Positions 1 through 8,002 of a stretch of 64,000 nucleotides of DNA are shown here, piece by piece; position 1 is the first letter of the stretch; the number at the start of each line of letters is the position of its first letter. A program made the translations under genes and the position numbers. Origin of the DNA: Flavobacterium segetis (GTDB lineage: Bacteria > Bacteroidota > Bacteroidia > Flavobacteriales > Flavobacteriaceae); assembly GCF_900129575.1 (NCBI RefSeq), contig NZ_FQWE01000001.1:62001-126000 (forward strand), read 5' to 3'. The notes beneath the pieces were generated by a model. The model was not told where the DNA came from, ran no database searches, and was given only the letters and a program-made list of their open reading frames with translations.

Positions 1-828
1 TATCTCTTTTTTTTCTGTAATATCTTGCGTGGTTCCTCTTAAGACTAATATTTTTATTCCTTCACTATCTGATGGTAAAATGCTAGATTTAAAATATCTC
101 TCACTTCCATTTGACAACAAAACACCTTGTTCCATCTCAAATAACTTTTTGTCACTAGTTGCAGTTTTTATTTTATTTAAAAAATTTAATTTATCCTTTT
201 CAGAAAGTATTTTTAAAAACTCATCCAATAAATTAAGATTATGTTCTTGCTTTAATCCAAAAATAGCAAACATCTCTCTTGACCAAGTCATTTTTTTACA
301 CTCTAAAATCAACTCCCAACTTCCAAGTTTAGCTTTATGCTGAGCGTCATTCAATAAATTTTCACTTTTTATCAAGTTGTCTTCAATTAATAAAAAATCA
401 GTAAAGTCTCTACCTATCGCGTAAATTAATTCATTTGATTTAGAATACGTTACTATCCAATGGACAGCGATGACTTCTTTATTTTTTTTAACATATCTAT
501 TATTAAAATTAGCAGATGATTTTCCCACCGAAAACGAGTAGATTTCGGCAGCACTTCTTTCCCGATCGTCTTCGTGAATAAATGATAGAAAAGGTTGCGA
601 AAGTAATTCCTGCTCTGAATAACCTAAGATAGCAGTGAAAGCAGCATTTATTTTTTTAAAGTAACCATCAAATCCCACAAGGCACACTAAATCCTGAGAT
701 CCTTGGATAAGATTTCCAAAGTTATTGTCCATTATCGCCTTTTGATGTAAACGATTTATCTCTAAATCCTTCTCCTGTAACATATTGAGAAGATCATTAT
801 AAGTACGTTGTGGTGTGCTCATACTCAT
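1..828 (-). CDS. PAS-domain sensory protein, partial (C-terminus off the left edge)
   Basis: The frame opens at the ATG at 828 (an alternative ATG lies two codons later) and stays open to base 1, so the N-terminal 276 residues are seen. After a short helical start, residues about 30-140 form a PAS domain (DLVCLVGFDGYFKKINAAF, then LGYSEQELL and a closing GRDFTDF). Residues about 150-273 form a second PAS/PAC unit (KLGSWEL, FAIFGL, ending RGTTQDITEK). Multi-PAS proteins of this kind in Bacteroidota usually end in a histidine kinase, but no kinase domain lies inside the window, so the output is unknown. There is no signal peptide or membrane segment in the visible part, which suggests a cytoplasmic sensor. 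Confidence 0.85.
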   Translation of the reverse strand, partial: MSMSTPQRTYNDLLNMLQEKDLEINRLHQKAIMDNNFGNLIQGSQDLVCLVGFDGYFKKINAAFTAILGYSEQELLSQPFLSFIHEDDRERSAAEIYSFSVGKSSANFNNRYVKKNKEVIAVHWIVTYSKSNELIYAIGRDFTDFLLIEDNLIKSENLLNDAQHKAKLGSWELILECKKMTWSREMFAIFGLKQEHNLNLLDEFLKILSEKDKLNFLNKIKTATSDKKLFEMEQGVLLSNGSERYFKSSILPSDSEGIKILVLRGTTQDITEKKEI

Positions 829-882
829 TTTATAAATTATTCGATAAATATAAAAAAAAATTATAAAACTAAAAAATACTAT

Positions 883-900
883 TTGTCGCATTTTCGACAA
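883..900. promoter_or_regulatory. Inverted repeat upstream of the PAS gene
   Basis: TTGTCG and CGACAA arms of 6 bp are separated by 6 nt, about 55 bp upstream of the PAS-gene start. The position suits an operator or leader hairpin. No function can be assigned from sequence alone. Confidence 0.3.
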
Positions 901-999
901 TGAAACCAACTTAAATACACACTAGATTCAAAGTTTTGAATTTAAAAAAGGATCGAAAAGTAGAATGTAAATTAAAATTAATTAAAAATTTTCATTTCA

Positions 1000-1057
1000 T
1001 TTGTATAGACAATAATAAAAAGTGTTACATTTGTCCCAACAAATTACATATAGACAA
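1000..1057 (+). promoter_or_regulatory. Promoter and candidate MarR operator for the MarR-nitroreductase-YceI operon
   Basis: A Bacteroidota-type -7 element TACATTTG lies at 1026-1033, with TTTG 22 bp upstream at 1000-1003. The 9-mer TATAGACAA occurs twice, at 1004-1012 and 1049-1057, flanking the -7 element. The first copy is part of the imperfect palindrome TTGTATAGACAA (1001-1012). This is the expected layout for an autoregulated marR promoter. The promoter match is seen directly; the operator role is inferred. Confidence 0.45.
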
Positions 1058-1059
1058 AT

Positions 1060-1515
1060 ATGAAAATTGAAGAAATTTTAAAATCAACAATCCCAATTGA
1101 TAATTCTAAAAAAATTATTTTAAATATTTTATACACGCATCACATGATTGCCGAAAATTTTAATGATATTTTAAAACCCTATGACATATCAAGCGAGCAA
1201 TACAACGTATTAAGAATATTGAGGGGACAAAAAGGAAATCCTGCAAATATGTCACTTATTCAGGATAGAATGCTGGCAAAAACTAGTAATACAACTCGAT
1301 TAGTAGATAAATTGCTCATAAAAGATTTTGTTACTCGAAAAGTTTGTTCAGAAAACAGACGTAAAATAGAGGTACTAGTCACAAAAAAAGGATTAGATGT
1401 TTTAAAAGAATTAGATCCAAAAGTAATCAATCACGAAAATTCTTTATCCAATAAATTAACCGCTGACGAAATTATTCAATTGAACCATTTGTTAGAAAAA
1501 TACAGAAACCATTAA
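1060..1515 (+). CDS. MarR-family transcriptional regulator
   Basis: A 151-residue winged-helix regulator of the MarR family, at the family's usual length. The recognition region is visible around residues 45-100 (EQYNVLRILRGQKG, then MLAKTSNTTRLVDKLLIKDFVTR, then the wing residues ENRRK), followed by a C-terminal dimerisation helix. It is the first gene of an apparent three-gene operon; the nitroreductase starts 14 bp after its stop and YceI follows. MarR proteins usually repress their own operon and respond to small aromatic or oxidising ligands, so control of the two downstream genes is the natural inference. The ligand cannot be deduced. Confidence 0.88.
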   Translation: MKIEEILKSTIPIDNSKKIILNILYTHHMIAENFNDILKPYDISSEQYNVLRILRGQKGNPANMSLIQDRMLAKTSNTTRLVDKLLIKDFVTRKVCSENRRKIEVLVTKKGLDVLKELDPKVINHENSLSNKLTADEIIQLNHLLEKYRNH

Positions 1516-1529
1516 ATAAAGAACAAAAA

Positions 1530-2162
1530 ATGAATACGTTTATAGAAAATCAAAATTGGAGATACGCTACAAAAAAATTTGATGCCTCTAAAAAAATAGC
1601 AGCTGAGGATATTACAATATTAAAAGAAGCTATCCGCCTAAGTTCATCATCTTACGGATTACAACCTTACAGGGTTATTATAGTTGAAAACCCAGAATTA
1701 AGAGCCCAATTACAACCAGCAGCGTGGGGACAATCGCAAATTAAAGATGCTTCACACATAATTATTTTTGCTAATGAAATCAATTTTGGAGAAGAAGGAA
1801 TTGATAACTACTTCAAAAATGTTAGTGAAACCAGGAATGCTACACTTGATAACATGAAAGGATACATTGAGTTCCTAAAAAAAACAATTACTGCTCTTAC
1901 ACCTGATGAGAGAAATAATTGGTCAGCGAAACAAACCTATTTAGCTTTAGGAAACCTATTGAATGCAGCAGCTGATTTAAAAATTGATCTTACACCCATG
2001 GAAGGTTTTGTTCCAGAACAAGTTAATGAAATATTAGGACTAAATCAACTTGGATTAAATGCTACTCTTATTGCAACTTTAGGTTACAGACACGAAGAGG
2101 ATGCAACTCAACATTTAAAAAAAGTTAGAAAATCAAACGAAGAACTTTTTATCACATTATAA
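1530..2162 (+). CDS. NAD(P)H-dependent nitroreductase-family flavoprotein
   Basis: A 210-residue FMN-binding oxidoreductase of the nitroreductase superfamily (NfsB-like branch). The N-terminal NWRYATKKFDASKKI and the following SSSSYGLQPYRVIIVE form the typical FMN-phosphate-binding arginine/serine region. The QTYLALGNLLNAAADLKIDLTPMEGF stretch and the closing LGYRHEEDA are characteristic of this branch. Such enzymes reduce nitroaromatics, quinones or related electrophiles with two electrons. Cotranscription with a MarR regulator points to a response to electrophilic or redox stress. The physiological substrate is unknown. Confidence 0.88.
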   Translation: MNTFIENQNWRYATKKFDASKKIAAEDITILKEAIRLSSSSYGLQPYRVIIVENPELRAQLQPAAWGQSQIKDASHIIIFANEINFGEEGIDNYFKNVSETRNATLDNMKGYIEFLKKTITALTPDERNNWSAKQTYLALGNLLNAAADLKIDLTPMEGFVPEQVNEILGLNQLGLNATLIATLGYRHEEDATQHLKKVRKSNEELFITL

Positions 2163-2190
2163 AAATTAAATAAATTTAAACACTCAAAAT

Positions 2191-2760
2191 ATGAAAAAAT
2201 TTAAATCAATTGCATTAGCATTAGTAGTAGTTTTATCTACAGTAGCAGTTTCAGCGCAAACTAAAAAAGTAGACGCTGCAAAAAGTTCTATCATCTGGAC
2301 TGGGAAAAAAGTAACTGGGTCTCATGAAGGAACAATAAATTTAAAAGACGGAAATTTAGTTTTCAAAGGAAAAACAGTAGTAGGTGGAACATTTAATGTT
2401 GATATGACTTCCATGACAGTAACTGATTTAAAAGCTGGACAAGGGAAAGAGAAATTAGAAGGACACTTGAAAGCAGATGATTTTTTTGGAACTGACAAAC
2501 ATGAAATTGCAACTTTACTATTCAAAAAAGTAAGTATAAAATCACCTAATGTTTACACGGTTAATGGGGATCTAACGATAAAAGGAATTACTAAGCCGGT
2601 AACCTTTGAACTTGCTACCACAGTTAATACTGCCTTAGCTAATGTAAAAATTGATAGAACGAAATACGACATTAAATATGGTTCAGGCAGTTTCTTTGAT
2701 AATTTAGGAGACAAGGCTATCAACGACAATTTTGATTTAGCAGTTTCATTGAAATTTTAG
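2191..2760 (+). CDS. YceI-family exported lipid-binding protein
   Basis: A 189-residue protein with a clear Sec signal peptide (MKKFKSIALALVVVLSTVAV, cleavage probably after VSA at residues 20-22). The mature part is a YceI-like lipocalin-fold domain: it opens with VDAAKSSIIWTGKKVTGSHEG and has the family's ITKPVTFEL strand near residue 135. YceI proteins bind polyisoprenoid or other amphiphilic molecules in the periplasm. It is the third gene of the MarR operon, 28 bp after the nitroreductase. A role in handling a quinone-like or lipid molecule would fit the neighbours but is inference. Confidence 0.88.
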   Translation: MKKFKSIALALVVVLSTVAVSAQTKKVDAAKSSIIWTGKKVTGSHEGTINLKDGNLVFKGKTVVGGTFNVDMTSMTVTDLKAGQGKEKLEGHLKADDFFGTDKHEIATLLFKKVSIKSPNVYTVNGDLTIKGITKPVTFELATTVNTALANVKIDRTKYDIKYGSGSFFDNLGDKAINDNFDLAVSLKF

Positions 2761-2854
2761 TATAAACGCAGTTATTAAGTATAACCAAATTCTAAACTTA
2801 ATTTCTTAAATTTACAAAATAACTTAAAATTTATTAAATTTAACTATTGATATA

Positions 2855-2885
2855 TTTGATAAATGAAAATTCATTTATACATTTG
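2855..2885 (+). promoter_or_regulatory. trp operon promoter
   Basis: The -33 TTTG at 2855-2858 and -7 TACATTTG at 2878-2885 are separated by 19 bp, a textbook match to the Bacteroidota housekeeping promoter. Transcription should begin near 2890, about 12 nt before the leader-peptide ATG. Confidence 0.75.
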
Positions 2886-2901
2886 TCGTAATAAAATAAA
2901 A

Positions 2902-2958
2902 ATGAACTCAATCTTAAATAATACTTGGTGGTGGAACAATTTACGTCAGTCGTCGTGA
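2902..2958 (+). CDS. trpL: trp leader peptide (attenuator)
   Basis: An 18-codon open frame (MNSILNNTWWWNNLRQSS, stop at 2956-2958) contains three consecutive Trp codons at 2926-2934. It lies between the trp promoter and a terminator upstream of trpE. By analogy with enterobacterial TrpL, a ribosome stalled at the Trp codons reports low charged tRNA-Trp. The last seven bases of the frame (GTCGTGA, 2952-2958) are exactly complementary to TCACGAC at 3009-3015 in the terminator. Stalling would therefore free an antiterminator, while completed translation would mask it. The frame and complementarity are seen; the mechanism is inferred from classical attenuation. Confidence 0.85.
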   Translation: MNSILNNTWWWNNLRQSS

Positions 2959-2995
2959 ACTAAGCTCCTATAGTAATATTTAAAACTATAAATTT

Positions 2996-3028
2996 AAAAG
3001 GCTTGTCATCACGACAGGCCTTTTTTTT
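2996..3028 (+). terminator. trp attenuator terminator, with antiterminator overlap
   Basis: The 12-nt arms AAAAGGCTTGTC (2996-3007) and GACAGGCCTTTT (3013-3024) pair with one G-U wobble, close a 5-nt loop and run into a U tract ending at 3028. TCACGAC (3009-3015), in the loop and start of the 3' arm, is fully complementary to 2952-2958 at the end of the leader peptide. The two structures are therefore mutually exclusive. Confidence 0.85.
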
Positions 3029-3092
3029 GTTTTAAATTCGAATTAATTAGTATCGTCAGATTGTAATAAATCAATCGCAAATAAACACAAAA

Positions 3093-4493
3093 ATGAAATC
3101 TTTTATCTTAAACACAAAATACAAACAAATTCTTGCTGATACAATAACTCCAGTAAGCGTTTATCTTAAAATTAGAGATAAATTCCCAAACAGTTTACTA
3201 TTAGAAAGCAGTGATTATCACGGTAACGACAATAGTTTTTCTTATATCTGCTGCAATCCTATTGCATCAATAAAGATAGAAAATGAAACGGTTTTTAAAA
3301 CTTTCCCTGATGGAACTTCAGAAAAAACAGTAATTGATTCTACTACTAACGTTCCAAAAATCATTCAAGACTTCTCTCATCAATTTAAATCAGAAAAGAA
3401 TGATTTCAAATTCATAAATAACGGATTGTTTGGATATATCTCTTACGATGCTGTTCGATATTTTGAGAAAGTTGCGATTGCTAAAAAAGAAAATAGCAAT
3501 ACTATTCCAGATGTTTATTATGCAGTTTACCAAAATATAATTGCTATCAACCATTTTAAAAATGAGGCCTTTATTTTCTGTCATAGTCTTGACGGTAGAA
3601 ATAATATTTCAGAAATTGAACAATTACTACAATCGAGAAACATAGCATCATATAAGTTTTTCAAAGAAGGTAAAGGTTTTTCTAATTTGACTGATGAAGA
3701 ATTTAAGCATAATGTGGCTTTGGCTAAAAAGCATTGTTATAGAGGTGATGTGTTCCAGTTAGTATTATCTAGAAGGTTTACTCAAGGTTTTAAAGGCGAT
3801 GAATTTAATGTTTACAGAGCTTTAAGAAGCATCAATCCTTCACCCTATTTATTCTTTTTTGACTACGGCGATTTTAAAATATTTGGCTCGTCACCCGAAG
3901 CGCAAATCATTGTAAAAGATCGTAAAGCTGAAATTCATCCTATTGCAGGTACTTTTAAAAGAACCGGTGATGATGAAAAAGATGCCGTTCTTGCCAAACA
4001 GTTGTCGGAGGATAAAAAAGAAAATAGTGAGCATGTCATGCTTGTTGACTTAGCTAGAAATGACTTGAGTCGTAACGGTCACAACGTGAATGTAGATAAA
4101 TATAGAGAAGTTCAATTTTTTTCTCACGTCATTCATTTGGTTTCTAAAGTTACTGGACATTTGCATGAAAACGCAACCACGATGCAAGTTGTTGCCGACA
4201 CTTTCCCCGCTGGAACTTTGAGCGGAGCACCAAAACATCGTGCAATACAACTAATAGAGGAATATGAAAAAACTAACCGTAATTTTTATGGCGGTGCAAT
4301 AGGGTTTATGGATTTTGAAGGAAATTTTAATCATGCCATAATGATAAGAACTTTTTTAAGTAAAAATCATCAACTGCACAGTCAAGCAGGTGCAGGAATT
4401 GTAGCAAGTTCAGATGAAGAAAGCGAAATGCAAGAAGTATATAATAAGTTATTAGCGCTGAACAAAGCGTTAGATTTAGCAGAAACAATTTAG
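3093..4493 (+). CDS. trpE: Anthranilate synthase component I
   Basis: Converts chorismate to anthranilate using ammonia supplied by TrpG, the committed step of tryptophan synthesis. The 466-residue protein has the N-terminal regulatory domain with LLES at residues 36-39 followed by a downstream serine. That motif binds tryptophan in feedback-inhibited TrpE, so feedback inhibition is likely. The C-terminal chorismate-binding domain has FGSSPEAQI, HPIAGTFKRTG, GTLSGAPK (about residues 374-381) and YGGAIGF. It is the first structural gene after the attenuator. PabB is the alternative, but the LLES motif, Trp leader and operon context favour TrpE. Confidence 0.97.
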   Translation: MKSFILNTKYKQILADTITPVSVYLKIRDKFPNSLLLESSDYHGNDNSFSYICCNPIASIKIENETVFKTFPDGTSEKTVIDSTTNVPKIIQDFSHQFKSEKNDFKFINNGLFGYISYDAVRYFEKVAIAKKENSNTIPDVYYAVYQNIIAINHFKNEAFIFCHSLDGRNNISEIEQLLQSRNIASYKFFKEGKGFSNLTDEEFKHNVALAKKHCYRGDVFQLVLSRRFTQGFKGDEFNVYRALRSINPSPYLFFFDYGDFKIFGSSPEAQIIVKDRKAEIHPIAGTFKRTGDDEKDAVLAKQLSEDKKENSEHVMLVDLARNDLSRNGHNVNVDKYREVQFFSHVIHLVSKVTGHLHENATTMQVVADTFPAGTLSGAPKHRAIQLIEEYEKTNRNFYGGAIGFMDFEGNFNHAIMIRTFLSKNHQLHSQAGAGIVASSDEESEMQEVYNKLLALNKALDLAETI

Positions 4494-4564
4494 AATAATA
4501 GTTAGTTTTCCCTTTTTAATTTTAAGCGCTTGGAGTGTTACGCCAATAATAAAAAAATAATAAA

Positions 4565-5131
4565 ATGAAAAAAATATTAGTCATAGACAATTACGATAGT
4601 TTCACATACAATTTAGTACATTATCTAGAGGATTTAAGTTGCGAAGTTACGGTTTACAGAAACGATGAATTTGATATCGATGAAATAGCAATCTTTGATA
4701 AAATTTTACTTTCTCCTGGTCCAGGAATTCCAGATGAAGCAGGATTGTTGAAAGAAGTGATTCGGAAATATGGAGCAACTAAAAGTATTTTAGGGGTTTG
4801 TTTAGGTCAACAAGCTATAGGTGAAGTATATGGCGGAACGCTATCCAATTTAGACAAAGTTTATCATGGCGTTTCTTCTATGGTAAAGACATCAGTTATT
4901 GACGAACATTTATTTGACGGCTTAGGAAACGAGTTTGAAGTAGGTCGATATCACTCTTGGGTTGTTGACGTAACTTTACCTGAATCTTTAGAAGCAACAT
5001 CTTTTGACGAGAACGGGCAAGTTATGTCGTTGCGCCATAAAAAGTTCGATGTGCGTGGCGTTCAATTTCACCCGGAAAGTGTGCTCACTCCAAACGGGAA
5101 AAAGATTTTAGAGAATTGGTTGAATAATTAG
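4565..5131 (+). CDS. trpG: Anthranilate synthase component II (glutamine amidotransferase)
   Basis: A 188-residue class I glutamine amidotransferase that releases ammonia for TrpE. The NYDSFTYNLVHYL start, the oxyanion motif SPGPGIPDEAG, the nucleophile Cys79 in GVCLGQQ, and the His/Glu of GVQFHPESVL are all present. It is a stand-alone subunit, not fused to TrpD as in some proteobacteria. It starts 71 bp after trpE. PabA/TrpG proteins often serve both folate and tryptophan synthesis; the operon position supports the tryptophan role. Confidence 0.97.
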   Translation: MKKILVIDNYDSFTYNLVHYLEDLSCEVTVYRNDEFDIDEIAIFDKILLSPGPGIPDEAGLLKEVIRKYGATKSILGVCLGQQAIGEVYGGTLSNLDKVYHGVSSMVKTSVIDEHLFDGLGNEFEVGRYHSWVVDVTLPESLEATSFDENGQVMSLRHKKFDVRGVQFHPESVLTPNGKKILENWLNN

Positions 5132-5191
5132 TTTTGTAAATTGAATTTTTTATAAACATTAAAAAAATAAACAGAACTCAATATTAAGCAT

Positions 5192-6028
5192 ATGAAAATA
5201 GCTAACATCTATAGTGTCCTTATTTCTCTGTTTATTTTTGGCTTTATTTCTTGTAATCAGAATAAAGAGTTAAAAAATGAGCCTAAAGCTTATGCTGAAA
5301 ATAAAATAGTATTGGATTTGCTTGATTTACAATTAAAGCAAGAATTGGGAAAAGATACCATAGTAACTATTGATAATGACCCTGTTTATCACAAAACAAA
5401 AAAATACCAAGCTGTCGATGCTTTAAGATTATTAAGAAGTAAAATTGACTTTCATAAAATTGATATCAAAAATACTAAAATTATTTTTGAATGTAAGGAT
5501 GGTTATCAACCTGAAATGCCGCTTGAGCTCTTTTTACATACAAAATCATATTTAGCCTTCCAAGATCTAGGCGCTGCAAAAGGATTAATTTGGGAAAAAA
5601 TAGTGAAAGATGGAAATGAGATGGATGCTGCACCATTTTATTTAGTTTATACATTGATTTCAGAGAATGATGCGCGTTATAAATGGCCTTATAATCTGAT
5701 AAAAGTTCATTTGAAGCCACTAAATGATTCGAAAAAATCATTGTATCCAGCGGAGAACAAAAACGTAGTAATTGGTTATAATTTATTTCAAAATCACTGT
5801 ATTACGTGCCATGCTATCAATGATATTGGTGGAACAATGGGACCAGAATTGAATTATCCCAAAAGTGTTACCGAATATTGGAAAGAAAAGGAATTAGTAG
5901 ACTATATTGTAAATCCCGCAGCTTTTAGACATAAGGTGAAAATGCCTAAAACTGGATTAAATAAAAAACAGTCGCTAGAAATAGTTGCCTATTTAAAATA
6001 TATGGCAGAACATAAAAAGGAAAATTAA
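5192..6028 (+). CDS. Lipoprotein c-type cytochrome inside the trp operon
   Basis: A 278-residue exported protein. The N-terminus is a lipoprotein signal with lipobox GFISC (Cys near residue 21), so it should be anchored to a membrane outside the cytoplasm. The C-terminal 90 residues are a class I cytochrome c: heme site CITCH at 203-207, TMGPEL after it, and a likely axial Met251 in VKMPKTGL. The region 85-185 (IIFECKDGYQPEMPLELFL, then PFYLVYTLI and RYKWPYNLIKV) resembles the beta-rich molybdopterin-oxidoreductase-like domain found beside such hemes; this assignment is tentative. It lies codirectionally between trpG (60 bp before) and trpD (47 bp after). It has no known part in tryptophan synthesis. 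Confidence 0.85.
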   Translation: MKIANIYSVLISLFIFGFISCNQNKELKNEPKAYAENKIVLDLLDLQLKQELGKDTIVTIDNDPVYHKTKKYQAVDALRLLRSKIDFHKIDIKNTKIIFECKDGYQPEMPLELFLHTKSYLAFQDLGAAKGLIWEKIVKDGNEMDAAPFYLVYTLISENDARYKWPYNLIKVHLKPLNDSKKSLYPAENKNVVIGYNLFQNHCITCHAINDIGGTMGPELNYPKSVTEYWKEKELVDYIVNPAAFRHKVKMPKTGLNKKQSLEIVAYLKYMAEHKKEN

Positions 6029-6075
6029 ATTAGTTATAGCTTTCAGTTAAATAAAAATTAGGATCACAAAATAAA

Positions 6076-7071
6076 ATGAAAAACATATTAAACAGACTCA
6101 TCAATCACGAAACACTTTCCGCAGAGGAGGCTAAAAATGTGTTGGTCAATATATCAAATGGGAATTATAACACCAGTCAAATCGCTTCTTTCCTCACCGT
6201 TTATATGATGCGAAGTATTAGCATTGAGGAGCTTTCGGGCTTTAGAGAAGCATTATTAGAATTGTGTATTAAAATTGATTTATCGGCATACAACACCATT
6301 GATCTGTGCGGAACGGGAGGCGACGGAAAAGATACCTTCAATATTTCTACCTTGTCTTCTTTTGTAACAGCTGGCGCTGGAGTGAAAGTGGCAAAACATG
6401 GTAATTATGGTCTTTCGTCCATTTCAGGCTCCAGTAACGTGATGGAAAAACTGGGTATAAAGTTCACAAATGACGCTGATTTTATAGAGCGATGTATCGA
6501 TAAAGCGGGAATTGCGATATTGCATGCTCCTTTATTTCATCCCGCGATGAAAAATGTGGGACCAATTCGAAAAGAATTAGGGATAAAGACTTTTTTTAAT
6601 ATGGTTGGACCAATGGTAAATCCTGCATTTCCTCAAAATCAGTTAGTTGGTGTATTTAACCTTGAATTAGCGAGAATGTACGCCTATCTATACCAAAACA
6701 CTGATACTAATTTTACCATCTTGCATTCGCTTGACGGATATGACGAAATTTCATTGACTGGGTCTACAAAAATTATTACCGGTAAAACGGAAGGAATGTT
6801 AAATCCGGAAGATTTTGGTGTTAGTCTATTAAAGCAAAGTGAGATTGCAGGCGGATTAACTATCGATGATTCTGCTCAAATGTTTATAAATATTATCTCT
6901 GGAAAAGGGAGTGAAGCACAAAATAATGTGGTTTGTGCCAATGCAGGAATGGCAATTGCGACTGTGAGTAAATATTCTCCTTTAGAAGGATTTCAAATAG
7001 CAAAAGAAAGTTTATTATCTGGAAATGCACATTTATCTTTGAAGAAATTACAAGAATTGAGCAAAGACTAA
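6076..7071 (+). CDS. trpD: Anthranilate phosphoribosyltransferase
   Basis: Transfers the phosphoribosyl group of PRPP to anthranilate, the second pathway step. The 331-residue protein has the N-terminal helical dimerisation domain (ISNGNYNTSQIASFL), the PRPP-binding GTGGDGKDT at residues 79-87, KHGNYGLSSISGSSNVME, and the anthranilate-site segment HPAMKNVGPIRKELGIKTFFN. All are standard for TrpD. It follows the embedded cytochrome by 47 bp and precedes trpC by 74 bp. That last gap holds a GTGCCTTTCAGGC sequence related to a repeat seen elsewhere in the window. Confidence 0.97.
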   Translation: MKNILNRLINHETLSAEEAKNVLVNISNGNYNTSQIASFLTVYMMRSISIEELSGFREALLELCIKIDLSAYNTIDLCGTGGDGKDTFNISTLSSFVTAGAGVKVAKHGNYGLSSISGSSNVMEKLGIKFTNDADFIERCIDKAGIAILHAPLFHPAMKNVGPIRKELGIKTFFNMVGPMVNPAFPQNQLVGVFNLELARMYAYLYQNTDTNFTILHSLDGYDEISLTGSTKIITGKTEGMLNPEDFGVSLLKQSEIAGGLTIDDSAQMFINIISGKGSEAQNNVVCANAGMAIATVSKYSPLEGFQIAKESLLSGNAHLSLKKLQELSKD

Positions 7072-7145
7072 ACCCGATTAAAAAACTTGTGCCTTTCAGG
7101 CATTAAAAAAATTAAATAAGTAGAATTCTTCATAGGTAAAAATAC

Positions 7146-7949
7146 ATGAATATTTTAGACAAAATAGTAGTTGATAAAAAACGGGAAGTGATTCTAAAAA
7201 AATCAATCATTCCAATATCGCAGTTAGAAAATTCAATTTTCTTCGAAAAAAAGACGATCTCTTTGAGTGACGGTTTGCTAAAAAGTACAACAGGAATTAT
7301 TGCAGAGCATAAGCGTCGTTCCCCTTCTAAAGCAGAAATAAATTATAGTTTCACCGTAGAAGAAGTAACTAAGGGCTATGAGGATGCAGGTGCATGTGGA
7401 ATTTCAGTTTTAACGGATGGAAAATATTTTGGAGGTTCTTTAGACGATTTACTATTAGCCAGAGCTACCGTAAAGATTCCGTTATTGCGCAAGGAATTTA
7501 TAGTCGATGAATATCAAATTCTTGAGGCAAAAGCTCATGGCGCCGATTTGATTTTGCTGATTGCAGCAATATTGACTCGGGAGGAAATTAAATCTTTATC
7601 GAAATTTGCTAAGAGTTTAGAACTTGAAGTACTATTAGAGGTGCACAGTTTAGAGGAGCTACAAAAATCAATTATGCCAACATTAGACATGATAGGTGTA
7701 AACAATAGGAATCTAAAAACGTTTGAGGTGAGTTTAGATTTTAGCAAGCAGTTAGCAGCACAAATCCCAAAGGATTTTGTAAAAATTTCTGAAAGTGGTA
7801 TTAGTTCAATCGAAGCAATCAACGAACTAAAGCCATTTGGTTACAAAGGATTTTTAATTGGTGAAAACTTTATGAAAACCGACAACGCCGGAAAAGCAGC
7901 TAAAGAATTCATTTATGATTTACAAAAAAATAAAACACAGATTGTATAA
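7146..7949 (+). CDS. trpC: Indole-3-glycerol phosphate synthase
   Basis: Closes the indole ring from carboxyphenylamino-deoxyribulose phosphate. The 267-residue TIM-barrel protein shows the family's IIAEHKRRSPSKAEIN (substrate-binding Lys), SVLTDGKYFGGSLDDL, LLRKEFIVDEYQI, GVNNRNLKTF, and SESGI with GFLIGENFM near the end. It is a stand-alone enzyme rather than the TrpC-TrpF fusion of enterobacteria. trpF follows 53 bp later in the same operon. Confidence 0.97.
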   Translation: MNILDKIVVDKKREVILKKSIIPISQLENSIFFEKKTISLSDGLLKSTTGIIAEHKRRSPSKAEINYSFTVEEVTKGYEDAGACGISVLTDGKYFGGSLDDLLLARATVKIPLLRKEFIVDEYQILEAKAHGADLILLIAAILTREEIKSLSKFAKSLELEVLLEVHSLEELQKSIMPTLDMIGVNNRNLKTFEVSLDFSKQLAAQIPKDFVKISESGISSIEAINELKPFGYKGFLIGENFMKTDNAGKAAKEFIYDLQKNKTQIV

Positions 7950-8002
7950 ATTTTTACAAATTTAATTTTTTAAAATACGAAAATCTAAGCTACATCCAAG
8001 TT

